From CAZSSM01 sp964609385 (GTDB taxonomy: Bacteria > Planctomycetota > Planctomycetia > Isosphaerales > Isosphaeraceae), in the NCBI GenBank assembly GCA_964609385.1, contig CAZSSM010000008.1, forward strand, positions 61,630 to 125,629: a stretch of DNA of 64,000 bases, written 5' to 3'. Position numbers and translations under genes: made by a program. Position 1 is the stretch's first letter; every line of letters starts with the position of its first letter. The notes under the pieces are model-generated. The model searched no databases and was not told where the DNA came from. It saw only the letters and a list, made by a program, of their open reading frames with translations. This document shows positions 54,876 to 63,989 of the stretch, one piece after another.

Positions 54876-55328
54876 TCGCTCCTGAAGGGAATCGGGCCTC
54901 GAATATCCCCATCCATCGGCGCCGATCGCCTCGCGTCTTCAGCTCGAAGAAATTGGAAAAACGCCAGAAAAGAGCTGGTCAACCCTTCCTTTCGGGAATT
55001 CTTCATGATATTCTGGATCTCCGTGACACGCGTCCTGAAAGTGTCCCCCATTCCGACGAATGCGAAGGGAGTTAGCGGCCGTCGGATCAATCGTGGGACC
55101 CATCAAGGAATTGAGATAGGCACATGTCACCCTGATCTGCCGATCAGGAGACAACGGACGTCGTTGAGTCGTTTGAACGGAGGGACAGACAAACGCGTCC
55201 CTAACGGCTCCATCATGTCATGCTCTCGGGGCATCTTCGCCCTGCCCTGCGCATTCAACCAACACCCAAGACGGTACACCCACGCGTCCACCAACGCACA
55301 GGCTGTCCGTAGTCGGGAGGGTCATGTC
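54876..55328. other. Intergenic, 453 bp
   Basis: Upstream of the surface protein gene and of a small hypothetical gene. No supported gene. GGGAGG at 55315-55320 is the probable ribosome site of the next gene. Confidence 0.35.
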
Positions 55329-55634
55329 ATGCTATCGGCAGGAATGTTTCGTCGCAATCCTGTGGAATCGACATTGGCGTCGTTCCGGATCCACATTGTC
55401 TCTGGCACCGCCTTCGTGCGGCATCAACTGTTTCCCGAGCTTCGGGCCGAAGGTCACACGCCTACCGAGGCGCTGGGTCGCCTCCGGAGCGTGCTAGCTC
55501 GACTGCTCGACAGCGTTGCCGATTCCTGGCATCGCGGCCAAGTCGAACGTGCCCTGAACGAGACCGATGCGGCGATCCGCGCACTGCTGCTGCCGCACGG
55601 TTCAGGCCTGGCCTGGCATCGCCCGTTAGACTGA
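55329..55634 (+). CDS. Hypothetical protein, 101 residues
   Basis: The ATG at 55329 has GGGAGG eight bases upstream. The product has mixed, protein-like composition with amphipathic helices (SFRIHIVSGTAFVRHQLFPE, EALGRLRSVLARLLDSVAD, ERALNETDAAIRALLLP). No signal peptide, membrane segment or known domain seen. An ATG at 55344 is a possible later start. Confidence 0.5.
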   Translation: MLSAGMFRRNPVESTLASFRIHIVSGTAFVRHQLFPELRAEGHTPTEALGRLRSVLARLLDSVADSWHRGQVERALNETDAAIRALLLPHGSGLAWHRPLD

Positions 55635-55781
55635 GATTGAATCGGATACACGATACGCCCTTCTCAGGTCCGTGACCCCTTCACGGATCGAGGCGACTGG
55701 ACCGGGCACATCCGTGGCCCGGCCGTTCCGACTCGGTGCGCTCTCCTCTCACTTCTCGAAAGTTCCATTCGCCTTCGTCGA

Positions 55782-57584
55782 TTACTCGTTGTCGGCACGT
55801 GCTTCTGCGCGGTAGACCGTCTCGCCAGCCACGATCGTGGCCAGCACACGCGTCTCGAGGATCGCCTTCGGTTCCACGAGGAAGAGGTCGCGGTCGATCA
55901 GCGTCAGGTCGGCCTCCATCCCCGGGCGAATCACACCGCGCCGATCCTCGGCGAAGCCGGCGTAGGCTGCGCCCGCAGTGAACCCACGCAAGGTCTCATC
56001 CAAGCTCAACAAGTGTTCTGGATGCCAACCTCCGGGCGGCTCCAGCGACCGATCGCGACGCGTCAACGCCGCGTAGATTCCCCAGAACGGCGAGGGCTCC
56101 TCGACCGGGAAGTCGCTGCCGAAGGCCAACGGCACACCCTCCCGAGCGAACCAACGCCAGGCGTACGCTCCAGCCACTCGCGAGGTGTTCTCCCCTAATC
56201 GGAGATCGGCCCAACGCTTATCAGTACTTGCGTGCGACGGCTGCATCGAGGCGACGATCCCGCCCTCAACAAAGCGCGGAACGTCCTCTCGACGAATGAC
56301 CTGTGCATGCTCGATTCGGAGCCGGGGATCGGACGCCTCGGGCACTGCGCATCGACCGTCTAAATAAGCATCCAGGACGATTGCATTGCCTCGATCGCCA
56401 ATGGCATGGGTGCAGACTTGCCAGCCGCTTTGCAACGCCTGCACGACGGTCTGGCGTAGAGTTTCCTCAGGCATCAACAACAGGCCATGATTGTGCGGAT
56501 CATCGTCGTAAGGTTCGAAGACCAAGGCGCCTCGCGAGCCCATCGCACCATCAATGAACAGCTTGATCGCCCGCAATTCGAATCGAGCATCGGGTCGACT
56601 CGGCGGTGGCGGTTGGCTGACATAGGCGACCTCGCGATCCTCAGGCGGTCGGGCCATCCCGTAGACCCGGAGCCTGAGTCGGCCCTGCTTGTCCAAAGCC
56701 CGCAACACATCGATCATGTCCCCATCCAAAGCCGCGTCATGAACTCCGGTCAGGCCGAGTCGGAGGCATTCCTCTTGCGCCGCCAGGAGTCGACGCTCGA
56801 TGGCCTGTTGATCTGGCTCAGGGACAGCACGCCCAACCAAGCCCATCGCCTCATCGATGAAGACACCGGTTGGCTGTCCATCCTCGTCGCGGATGATCTG
56901 GCCACCTTCGTCGACCTCGGTGGTCAACGAGATACCGGCCCGCCGCATTGCCTCAGAGTTGGCCCAGGCGGCGTGCCCGTCGACCCGTCGGAGCCAGACC
57001 GGATGATCGGGCACGCGTGCGTCAAGCTGTGCTGCGGTCGGGAAGGCGCGTCCGGCCCAGAGGCTCTGGTCCCAGTTGCGACCCAGGATCCAGGTGCCCG
57101 CGGGTACTTGACCGGCCCGCTCAGCAACCCGATCAACCGCCTCGTCGACCGAGCCGACATCGCGCAGGTCGACCTCTTCGGTCAACGCCCCCAGCGAATA
57201 TAGGTGCACGTGCGCATCGATCAAGCCGGGCATGGCGAAGCCATTGGACGCGTCGATCACCTCCGTCCCTGAACCACCCAGATCCTCGATCTCCTCGCGA
57301 GACCCGACAGCTCGAATCAGGCCGTCCTCGATCGCCAACGCTTCAGCCCAGGGGTGATTCGGATCTCCCGTCCAGATCCGAGAGCAGACGATGATCGTAT
57401 CGACCCCAACACCCTCAGCGTCCATGTTCTCCACTCCTTGCGGTCGCGCGACGGATCCACTCGCCAATGCGTTCATTAAGAGACTGATCCAAATAATCGT
57501 CCGGATCCGAAGTAGAGCCGCGATCGGCTCGAGCTCAAGTCTCCGCACGGCTGTCGACCGCGCCCGAATGATCTTCTTCAGCAT
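55782..57584 (-). CDS. Amidohydrolase family protein (Amidohydro_3, YtcJ-like), exported
   Basis: A metal-dependent hydrolase of 600 residues. A basic start and a hydrophobic segment (IIWISLLMNALASGSVA, residues 30-46) suggest a signal peptide. The metal site HVH is in MPGLIDAHVHLYSLG; other motifs are LGLTGVHDAALDGD, IKLFIDGAMGSRGALVFEPY, VCTHAIGDRGN, LRIEHAQVI and FGSDFPVEEPSP. Members cleave amides such as N-substituted formamides; the substrate here is unknown. It is divergent from the HemD-HemE gene. If export is not used, a start at residue 54 is possible. Confidence 0.9.
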   Translation of the reverse strand: MLKKIIRARSTAVRRLELEPIAALLRIRTIIWISLLMNALASGSVARPQGVENMDAEGVGVDTIIVCSRIWTGDPNHPWAEALAIEDGLIRAVGSREEIEDLGGSGTEVIDASNGFAMPGLIDAHVHLYSLGALTEEVDLRDVGSVDEAVDRVAERAGQVPAGTWILGRNWDQSLWAGRAFPTAAQLDARVPDHPVWLRRVDGHAAWANSEAMRRAGISLTTEVDEGGQIIRDEDGQPTGVFIDEAMGLVGRAVPEPDQQAIERRLLAAQEECLRLGLTGVHDAALDGDMIDVLRALDKQGRLRLRVYGMARPPEDREVAYVSQPPPPSRPDARFELRAIKLFIDGAMGSRGALVFEPYDDDPHNHGLLLMPEETLRQTVVQALQSGWQVCTHAIGDRGNAIVLDAYLDGRCAVPEASDPRLRIEHAQVIRREDVPRFVEGGIVASMQPSHASTDKRWADLRLGENTSRVAGAYAWRWFAREGVPLAFGSDFPVEEPSPFWGIYAALTRRDRSLEPPGGWHPEHLLSLDETLRGFTAGAAYAGFAEDRRGVIRPGMEADLTLIDRDLFLVEPKAILETRVLATIVAGETVYRAEARADNE

Positions 57585-57919
57585 CAGTCTTCTCCTGGTC
57601 GAATCGTACTCTACATGCTGCGATCATGATAACTATGCATGACCGAACCGCACTTCGTTCACCCCATTCTGTTCGATCCCGAGGAACCATCGCTAGAACA
57701 GACCGACACAACCTGCCTCGAACACGCGGGGACACCTCCAGAACACCAATCATTCCGGTACTAATACAATAAAAATTTCCCCAACCCATAACTCTCGACT
57801 CTCTTAATGGGTTGGTGGATCATCTGAAAAACACAGAGAAACGGCTTCCTTCACGGCTTGTGAATGGAGAATCTTGATCTTGATCCTCTTCCGCTCCCTT
57901 TTATGGAATTGATGCTGCG
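57585..57919. other. Intergenic, 335 bp, divergent amidohydrolase/hemDE
   Basis: AT-rich spacer containing the promoters of both genes. It holds the inverted repeat listed at 57781-57815. No gene seen. Confidence 0.4.
57781..57815. promoter_or_regulatory. 9-bp inverted repeat upstream of hemDE
   Basis: CCAACCCAT (57781-57789) and ATGGGTTGG (57807-57815) are exact complements separated by 17 bases. On the minus strand the stem is followed by a T-rich run. It could be an operator for the HemD-HemE gene, about 105 bp upstream of its start, or a minus-strand terminator-like element. Confidence 0.35.
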
Positions 57920-59917
57920 ATGGAATCGACCGAATCCGCAAGCTTGAGTGCGGGCGCCCTGGGCACTGTCCGTGTGGCCAGCTTTGAGAGTCGAATGGCG
58001 GGCGCTCTGGCCAGCCTGATCCGGAAGCGTGGCGCGATCGCCCTGGAAGCGCCGACGCTCCGGGAGATTCCGATCGAGGCCGGCGAGAATCCGCAGGCGT
58101 TGCGGTTCGCCGATGCCTTGGAAAAGGGCCAGTACGACGCGGTCTTGTTCTTAACCGGCGTCGGCACTCGATATCTGGCCCAGGTCATTTCCGATCAACG
58201 CCCCGATTCTTGTTGGCTCGAGGCGCTGGCCAACGTGACCGTCATCGCACGCGGTCCTAAGCCCGTCGCCGCCTTGGGACAACTGGGGGTCCGGATCGAC
58301 CTCCGCGTCCCCGAACCCAATACCTGGCGCGAGATCTTAACCACTGTCGAGGCGGGCCTCCCTCGGCTCAACGGCATCCGGATGGCCGTCCAAGAATACG
58401 GTCAGCCTAACGACGAGTTGGTCCAAGGCCTGGAGCGGCTCGGGATCGTCGTGGACCGCGTGCCCGTTTACCGTTGGGCATTGCCTGAAGACCTTAGGCC
58501 GCTCCGCGAAACCATCGCCGCAATCGTCGACGATCGGGTCGACGCAGCGCTATTCACTTCGGCCCAGCAGGTCGTCCACCTCCTCCAGGTCGCCGAGCAG
58601 GAGGGCCAGGCTGAGACCGTCCGTAATGCCCTCTGCGACAAGGTCCTGGTCGGGTCAATCGGGCCGATCACGACTGACTCGCTCCGCAACCACGGGATCA
58701 TTGCCGACTTCGAACCCGAGCATCCCAAGATGGGCCACCTGGTGGCAAGATTGGCGAAGGCCTGGCTCGAACGCCAAGGCAAAGCCACGACCTCGGGAGG
58801 GATTCCCGCCGAACCTAAGGAATTCCCCAAGAGCAATGTGAATGTGGAGGCTGAAGGTGCCAAATCCGAAGCCGATCGCAGCACTCCAGCCGATCAGGGG
58901 ACATTCCTCCGCGCCTGTCGTCGCGAGCCCACGGAGTACACCCCGATCTGGCTGATGCGTCAAGCCGGTCGCTTCATGCCTGAGTATCGCGCTGTGCGCG
59001 AAGGGCGCGACTTCCTCGACCTCTGCAAACGACCCGAACTGGCCTGCCAAGTGACCGTCGAAGCGGCCGAGATCCTCGGCGTCGACGCAGCCATCTTGTT
59101 TGCTGACATCCTCCTCATCTTGGAGCCACTCGGCTTTTCCCTCCAATTCACAACCGGCGACGGACCGGTCATCGACAACCCCATCCAGGGTCCCGACGAC
59201 CTGGACCGCGTCGAGACGCTGGAGACGGCCGAGCCGTTGAATTTCGTCAACGAAGCTGTCCGGCAGATCCGTCGCGCGTTGCGCCCCGAGACCCCACTGA
59301 TCGGCTTTGCCGGCGCACCGTTCACGTTGGCCAGCTACGCGATCGAGGGCGGATCGTCGAAGAACCACGCACGAGTCAAAGCATTCATGTATCGTGAGCC
59401 GGAAGCCTGGGCACGTTTGATGGATCGGTTCGCCGACGCGACAGCGGTTTATCTCAATGCCCAGGTCGAGGCCGGAGCGCAGGCCCTTCAACTCTTCGAT
59501 AGCTGGATCGGCGTGCTCAGTCCTTCGGACTACCGGCGCTTCGTCTTACCGACGATGACCCGGCTTTTCGGTCAGCTCCGGCCGGGAGTCCCGGTGATCC
59601 ACTTCGGTACGGGCACGGCCACGCTGCTGGAACTGCAACAACAGGCCGGTGGGACAGTGATTGGTCTGGACTGGCGGGTCGAACTGGACGAAGCCTGGCG
59701 GCGCCTGGGAACCGATCGCGTGGCCGTCCAGGGCAACCTTGACCCGATCGTTCTGCTCAGCAACCGTGACGAGATCTCCCGCCAAGCGCATCGGATCCTC
59801 GAGCAAGCCAGCGGGCGACCGGGCCATATCTTCAACTTGGGCCACGGCATCCTTCCCAGCACGCCTGTCGACCATGTGCGCGCCCTCGTCGAGATCGTGC
59901 ACGAATACCGGGCATAA
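57920..59917 (+). CDS. hemDE: Fused uroporphyrinogen-III synthase / uroporphyrinogen decarboxylase
   Basis: A 665-residue protein joining two consecutive haem-synthesis steps. Residues about 15-285 are HemD, which cyclises hydroxymethylbilane: YDAVLFLTGVGTRYLAQVI, ALFTSAQQVVHLLQ and VGSIGPITTDSLRNHGI. A 35-residue Glu/Ser-rich linker follows. Residues about 327-665 are HemE, which removes four carboxyl groups: PIWLMRQAGRFMPEYR, ILFADILLILEPLG, GFAGAPFTLASYAIEG, IHFGTGTATLLE, GLDWRV and FNLGHGI. Both halves look complete and keep the substrate arginine and aspartate of HemE. HemD and HemE are usually separate proteins. Confidence 0.93.
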   Translation: MESTESASLSAGALGTVRVASFESRMAGALASLIRKRGAIALEAPTLREIPIEAGENPQALRFADALEKGQYDAVLFLTGVGTRYLAQVISDQRPDSCWLEALANVTVIARGPKPVAALGQLGVRIDLRVPEPNTWREILTTVEAGLPRLNGIRMAVQEYGQPNDELVQGLERLGIVVDRVPVYRWALPEDLRPLRETIAAIVDDRVDAALFTSAQQVVHLLQVAEQEGQAETVRNALCDKVLVGSIGPITTDSLRNHGIIADFEPEHPKMGHLVARLAKAWLERQGKATTSGGIPAEPKEFPKSNVNVEAEGAKSEADRSTPADQGTFLRACRREPTEYTPIWLMRQAGRFMPEYRAVREGRDFLDLCKRPELACQVTVEAAEILGVDAAILFADILLILEPLGFSLQFTTGDGPVIDNPIQGPDDLDRVETLETAEPLNFVNEAVRQIRRALRPETPLIGFAGAPFTLASYAIEGGSSKNHARVKAFMYREPEAWARLMDRFADATAVYLNAQVEAGAQALQLFDSWIGVLSPSDYRRFVLPTMTRLFGQLRPGVPVIHFGTGTATLLELQQQAGGTVIGLDWRVELDEAWRRLGTDRVAVQGNLDPIVLLSNRDEISRQAHRILEQASGRPGHIFNLGHGILPSTPVDHVRALVEIVHEYRA

Positions 59918-60364
59918 CCTGTTGAACTGTCGCGCAAAACGGCCGAAAAAAACCGTTGTGTTTCCTTCACAATCGTGTTGACAACGACGATTTCAAACCG
60001 CATTGTGGCATAACACGATCAGGAAATAGGCGTGGTACGACCATTTGTCGTTGAGGCACTCGTTGCTCACTACGCCTTGGCATGGAAGATGCCCCTGGCG
60101 TTGCCCACCGGCCGCATCCTTGAGGTGGTCGGTCACTCAGGAGTTTTGTTCCTTCCTACCCTGAGGAACGGCCCGCCTCGCACGAGGCTCTTCGGGTCGT
60201 GCGTCGTGGATTGTCGAGACCGACTTTCATCCAGTTTCGTCCGACTCGTCTTCGAGAAGCCTAAGTCGGCTTCCCGAACGATCATTCGCTCGTCTCGGTT
60301 CGCATCCCGGCCTTCACTTTTTTCTGCCAGTCTTCGACCTGATCATGCTTCGCTTGGAGACATC
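59918..60364. other. Intergenic, 447 bp, leader of DUF1559 copy 2
   Basis: A weak hairpin, AACGG (59938-59942) with CCGTT (59953-59957), followed by GTGTTT, could end the hemDE transcript. A TTGACA at 59978-59983 may be a -35 box. The DUF1559 frame is open through much of this stretch, but the pilin-like N-terminus fixes the start at 60365. Confidence 0.4.
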
Positions 60365-61501
60365 ATGTCTTCGTTCAGCCGTCGTGGATTCACGTTGATT
60401 GAGCTCTTGGTGGTGATCGCCGTTATTGCCGTGCTCGTCTCGTTGTTGCTCCCGGCCGTCCAATCGGCCCGCGAGGCTGCCCGCCGAGCCCAATGCCAGA
60501 ACAACCTCAAGCAGATCGGCCTGGCGTCGATGAACTATGAGAGTGCTAACAGAACCCTTCCGCCCGGTAGCGTTAACTCAAATACTCCCGGAGTCTGGGG
60601 AGCACAGCCGTTTGATAGTCGACACACGTTTTTCACTTTGATCCTACCGTTCATGGATCAGGCCGCTATTCACGACGCGATCAACTTCGACCTTGGTGCC
60701 GGCAACTCCGATGGGCCGTTTGATAACTCGCTGCTCAACGTATCACCCCCAATACAGGCAACCGCGTTCTTCACCCAGATTGAGTCCTACATCTGTCCCA
60801 GCGATTTGTCTCAACAAACACCCTCACCGGCTTCTCGTGCCGGGAACGATCGAAATGCCCCGGGTATGCCCTACAGCCCTGGAGAGCGAAACGTTTACTC
60901 GCAAACATCGTATGCGGGTTCGCTGGGCATGACCAATGCGGGCATTTATTGGTATTTCAACGGTAGCGGGCCCTGCTGCGGTTCTAGCACCTACTGGATT
61001 GAGCCTGTTGGCATGCTTGGTCATGGCTTCAGCTTCAAACTAAAGGACGTTGCCGATGGGTTAAGCAATACATTCATCGTCGGCGAGATGTCCCGGTTTG
61101 TGGGCGAGCCCGATGTCCGGTTCAATTTCTGGAACCGTGCTGGTCACTTTCTCGCCCGTGACGATCATGGTCAGGACCTCGGCCTCAACACTCGCTTGCA
61201 GGGTTTGACCACCACGACCCCACGACTCAACGCTTCAATGACCGTTCCTCAGCCTGGGGATTTCGGTGGCGCGTCGACGAACGAAGCTCCTCATGCCCCG
61301 TGGGGTCCGTTTAACTGGCACTTAAATCCTGAAAACTACGTTTTCGGTCAGTGGGGCTTCCGCAGCCTTCACCCCGGTGGGGCTAACTTCGTCTTCGTTG
61401 ATGGTTCGGTCCGTTGGATTCAAGAAGCCATCGACATCCAAACCTACCAAGCCCTTTCAACTCGCAGATTTCGCGAAGTCATCAGCGCAGATCTGTTCTG
61501 A
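60365..61501 (+). CDS. DUF1559 pseudopilin-like protein, copy 2
   Basis: A 378-residue protein with the N-terminal pilin-like signal RRGFTLIELLVVIAVIAVLV, the LLPAVQSAREAARRAQCQNN segment, and the C-terminal H-X9-DG motif HPGGANFVFVDGSVRW. A Cys pair (GPCCGSS) occurs in the middle. It is followed by a small lipoprotein gene on the same strand. The exact role of the family is unknown; export by a pseudopilus-like machine is inferred from the N-terminus. Confidence 0.92.
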   Translation: MSSFSRRGFTLIELLVVIAVIAVLVSLLLPAVQSAREAARRAQCQNNLKQIGLASMNYESANRTLPPGSVNSNTPGVWGAQPFDSRHTFFTLILPFMDQAAIHDAINFDLGAGNSDGPFDNSLLNVSPPIQATAFFTQIESYICPSDLSQQTPSPASRAGNDRNAPGMPYSPGERNVYSQTSYAGSLGMTNAGIYWYFNGSGPCCGSSTYWIEPVGMLGHGFSFKLKDVADGLSNTFIVGEMSRFVGEPDVRFNFWNRAGHFLARDDHGQDLGLNTRLQGLTTTTPRLNASMTVPQPGDFGGASTNEAPHAPWGPFNWHLNPENYVFGQWGFRSLHPGGANFVFVDGSVRWIQEAIDIQTYQALSTRRFREVISADLF

Positions 61502-61734
61502 TCAACATTCCTTTCGGCCTAAACCGAACCTCAAACATACTAGATCACTCATTCGCAGTTTCTACTCAACTTACGATTCTTTGCATTATATGTGCCGCCA
61601 TGTTAAATGATGGTTTGTACACTCAACACAACGTAACTCGACGCTAAATTTTTGACTGTCCGAAGAAACCAGGAGTAGTTCCCCCACACCATCCGTTCTC
61701 GTTACGTTCACAACTTTGCCTTGAGGACCTTTTC

Positions 61735-61908
61735 ATGCGTTCACTCCACACGATGTCCCTCTTGCTCGTCTGCCTAGCTTTGACCTCGTTGGTCTGCTGC
61801 GACAGCGGACCTGGCATTGAGAGGGGTGATGGTCCTCCCGTTGAAGGTCCGCCACCTGAACCTGAGGTCGGCAACGACACCTCCGCTCGCGATCAACTCC
61901 TAGATTAG
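61735..61908 (+). CDS. Small lipoprotein, 57 residues
   Basis: The ATG at 61735 opens a short frame: HTMSLLLVCLALTSLVCCDS, a lipoprotein signal with Cys after LTSLV, then a Pro/Gly/Glu-rich mature part (GPPVEGPPPEPEVGND). It follows the DUF1559 gene by 233 bp. The same arrangement recurs at 62231-63557, which supports it as a real gene. The function is unknown. Confidence 0.65.
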   Translation: MRSLHTMSLLLVCLALTSLVCCDSGPGIERGDGPPVEGPPPEPEVGNDTSARDQLLD

Positions 61909-62230
61909 TTGCCCCTGGTTGCCCGATTCCCCGTGATGTCGGCACTTTGTCATCGACCCAGACCTTTAACCCACATTTCTCCTCGCGCCTTCGATGGCTT
62001 TTCCCTTGTCGGGATCAGCCTGCGGGCGACCCTGCCGCGGTTCCTGGAGATGGAACGGCAGCATGGTGGCCTGATCCACGGCGGATTCCGGCAGGCCTGA
62101 CAACGGCAGGCCGCCTTGGTTTTTCGCTCCGGCCCCGATCCCTCTGGTACCGTGCCGAGGGCTAATTTGCCTGCGACTGCGGGCACTTTCATAGGTTTTT
62201 CCACCGAGATTTAACCTAGGAGTCAGTCAG
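61909..62230. other. Intergenic, 322 bp
   Basis: Between a small lipoprotein gene and DUF1559 copy 3. Short frames only; nothing recognisable. AGGAG at about 62218-62222 is a possible ribosome site for the next gene. Confidence 0.35.
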
Positions 62231-63331
62231 ATGCTCAAAAACCAGTCTCGTCGCCAGACACCGACAGGTTTCACGCTCATCGAGCTCCTTGTCGTCATTG
62301 CGATCATTGGCGTACTCGTCTCTCTTCTGCTGCCCGCGGTGCAATCCGCTCGCGAGGCTGCTCGTCGCGCTCAGTGCTCCAACAACCTCAAGCAAATCGG
62401 CTTGGCACTTGCCAACTACGAATCGGCTCACAGCGTGTATCCGATGGGTACTCAGTACTACCGATACAACCCAAACCCAGCGACCCGCTGCGGCGATATG
62501 CCGCGGGGCCATACCCTCTTCACGCTGATCTTGCCTTTCCTCGAGCAGGGGAACTCTTACGACGCGATCAACTTCAATTTCCCCGCTGGTGGTACTGCGA
62601 CCATCTTTGGTGTAGATTACGGGAGCGCTGGCGCCGTCAATCACACCGGGCTGATCACTCGAATCGAGTCACTCATCTGCCCGAGTGATGGAATTCAGGA
62701 ACCCTTCATCAGCCTCCTCACCAATCCGGAGGGTGGCGAATCCTTCAATGCCTACTCACAATGCTCGTATGCAGGGAATGCCGGTAGTCGCGATATCTTT
62801 TTCTTCTGGTGTGGTTGCAACGAGGATGGTACCGGATCCGCGTTTGATCCCGCCGACTCGGGTTGTGATGGAACGAATGTCCTCCTGCCGGGCGACGGTC
62901 CCTTCCATTACAACCGACACCACTCGGTTGCTGACATCAAAGATGGTATGAGCAATACGGCCTTTGCGGGTGAATTCGCACGGTTCTTCAACGATCCCGA
63001 CAAGGTCTTCAACAGCTGGACTCGGGGCCTCTATTTTGGTTCCGCTGCCGGGATCGGGCGTCCCCAAGGGATCGCCTCAACCGGTCCCCGCTTCAATGCT
63101 AACTTGGTTGCGCCGCACCCAGGAGGGCTCTGGCCGAACTACTCTTGGCTCAATGATCCTGAGGCTCAGGAAATTGGTCAGTTTGGCTTCCGGAGCCAGC
63201 ACCCCTCTGGTTTGAACTTCCTGCTTGGCGATGGCTCTGTGAGGTTCCTGCAGGAAACCACCAATGTCAGAGTCCGGCAGGCATTGGGCACACGTGCTGG
63301 CCGTGAGATCCTCTCCGGCGACGAATTCTGA
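62231..63331 (+). CDS. DUF1559 pseudopilin-like protein, copy 3
   Basis: A 366-residue protein: N-terminal TGFTLIELLVVIAIIGVLVS, then LLPAVQSAREAARRAQCSNN, and the C-terminal HPSGLNFLLGDGSVRF. It has several Cys residues in the middle (ICPSDG, WCGCNEDG, GCDGTN) that may form disulfides after export. It is followed by two small lipoprotein genes, suggesting a functional unit with them. Confidence 0.92.
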   Translation: MLKNQSRRQTPTGFTLIELLVVIAIIGVLVSLLLPAVQSAREAARRAQCSNNLKQIGLALANYESAHSVYPMGTQYYRYNPNPATRCGDMPRGHTLFTLILPFLEQGNSYDAINFNFPAGGTATIFGVDYGSAGAVNHTGLITRIESLICPSDGIQEPFISLLTNPEGGESFNAYSQCSYAGNAGSRDIFFFWCGCNEDGTGSAFDPADSGCDGTNVLLPGDGPFHYNRHHSVADIKDGMSNTAFAGEFARFFNDPDKVFNSWTRGLYFGSAAGIGRPQGIASTGPRFNANLVAPHPGGLWPNYSWLNDPEAQEIGQFGFRSQHPSGLNFLLGDGSVRFLQETTNVRVRQALGTRAGREILSGDEF

Positions 63332-63380
63332 GTCCAGTTTCAATCTGGTCTCTCTTGGATAGTTTTGGAGATACCCTTCG

Positions 63381-63557
63381 ATGAAGAAGCTGATCATTTG
63401 CCTCGCGCTCATCAGCTTGCTCGTCCAGAGCGGATGTGATTCGTCTGGTCCTAGAGCTCCATCCGTTTCCGGTGAGAATGAAGCCGGGGAACTGCCTTCC
63501 GAGCCGGCGAAGACTGAGGGAGCCCCCTCCAGTTCACCCGGCTTCGCACCTAACTGA
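63381..63557 (+). CDS. Small lipoprotein, 58 residues
   Basis: ATG at 63381, 49 bp after the DUF1559 stop. MKKLIICLALISLLVQSGCD is a textbook lipoprotein signal (lipobox VQSGC), followed by a Ser/Pro/Glu-rich 39-residue mature part. The close spacing suggests co-transcription with the DUF1559 gene. The function is unknown. Confidence 0.75.
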   Translation: MKKLIICLALISLLVQSGCDSSGPRAPSVSGENEAGELPSEPAKTEGAPSSSPGFAPN

Positions 63558-63707
63558 TCGATCAGTCCGTCGGTTGATTGATTCGGAGCGGGGATCATAA
63601 GAAAAAGTGATCCTCGCTCTTCTCCTTTGAATGCTCGCTGACAAGACTGCTTGTAGCGTTCCCTTCGTGACCGAACTGCCCACGTCATACAAGATTGGAC
63701 GATCTGC

Positions 63708-63989
63708 ATGAAAACAATTCGAACTGTTTCCGTCACAGCCATCATGGCGCTGTTTCTTCTGGGTTGTGAGGATGTTGTTGAGCAGCAGGGTGGACCCAGT
63801 TATGTCCCGCCCCCAGAAGGCGTAAGCTCTGAGCCTCAGCTTCGTCAATCGATTCCCGAAAAATACAGGATTCCTGAGGATGAAGTGGAGACAGAGACTA
63901 AGGAAGAGGAAACCCAGTCGGAGATTAAGGAAGAGGAAACCCAGTCGGACGACACGACGAACGAGTCTACCTTAATGAGGAAAAGATGA
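63708..63989 (+). CDS. Small lipoprotein with acidic tandem repeat
   Basis: A 93-residue lipoprotein: MKTIRTVSVTAIMALFLLGC with lipobox LLGC. The mature part is Pro-rich, then strongly acidic with the nonapeptide KEEETQSE(I/D) repeated. A 27-bp DNA repeat underlies it (units begin at 63899 and 63926). It is the third gene of the DUF1559-lipoprotein group. The function is unknown. Confidence 0.7.
   Translation: MKTIRTVSVTAIMALFLLGCEDVVEQQGGPSYVPPPEGVSSEPQLRQSIPEKYRIPEDEVETETKEEETQSEIKEEETQSDDTTNESTLMRKR
63899..63949 (+). repeat. 27-bp tandem repeat in a lipoprotein gene
   Basis: Two nearly complete, identical units with a 27-bp period (nine codons) encode the acidic KEEETQS repeats. The number of units may vary between strains. 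Confidence 0.75.
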
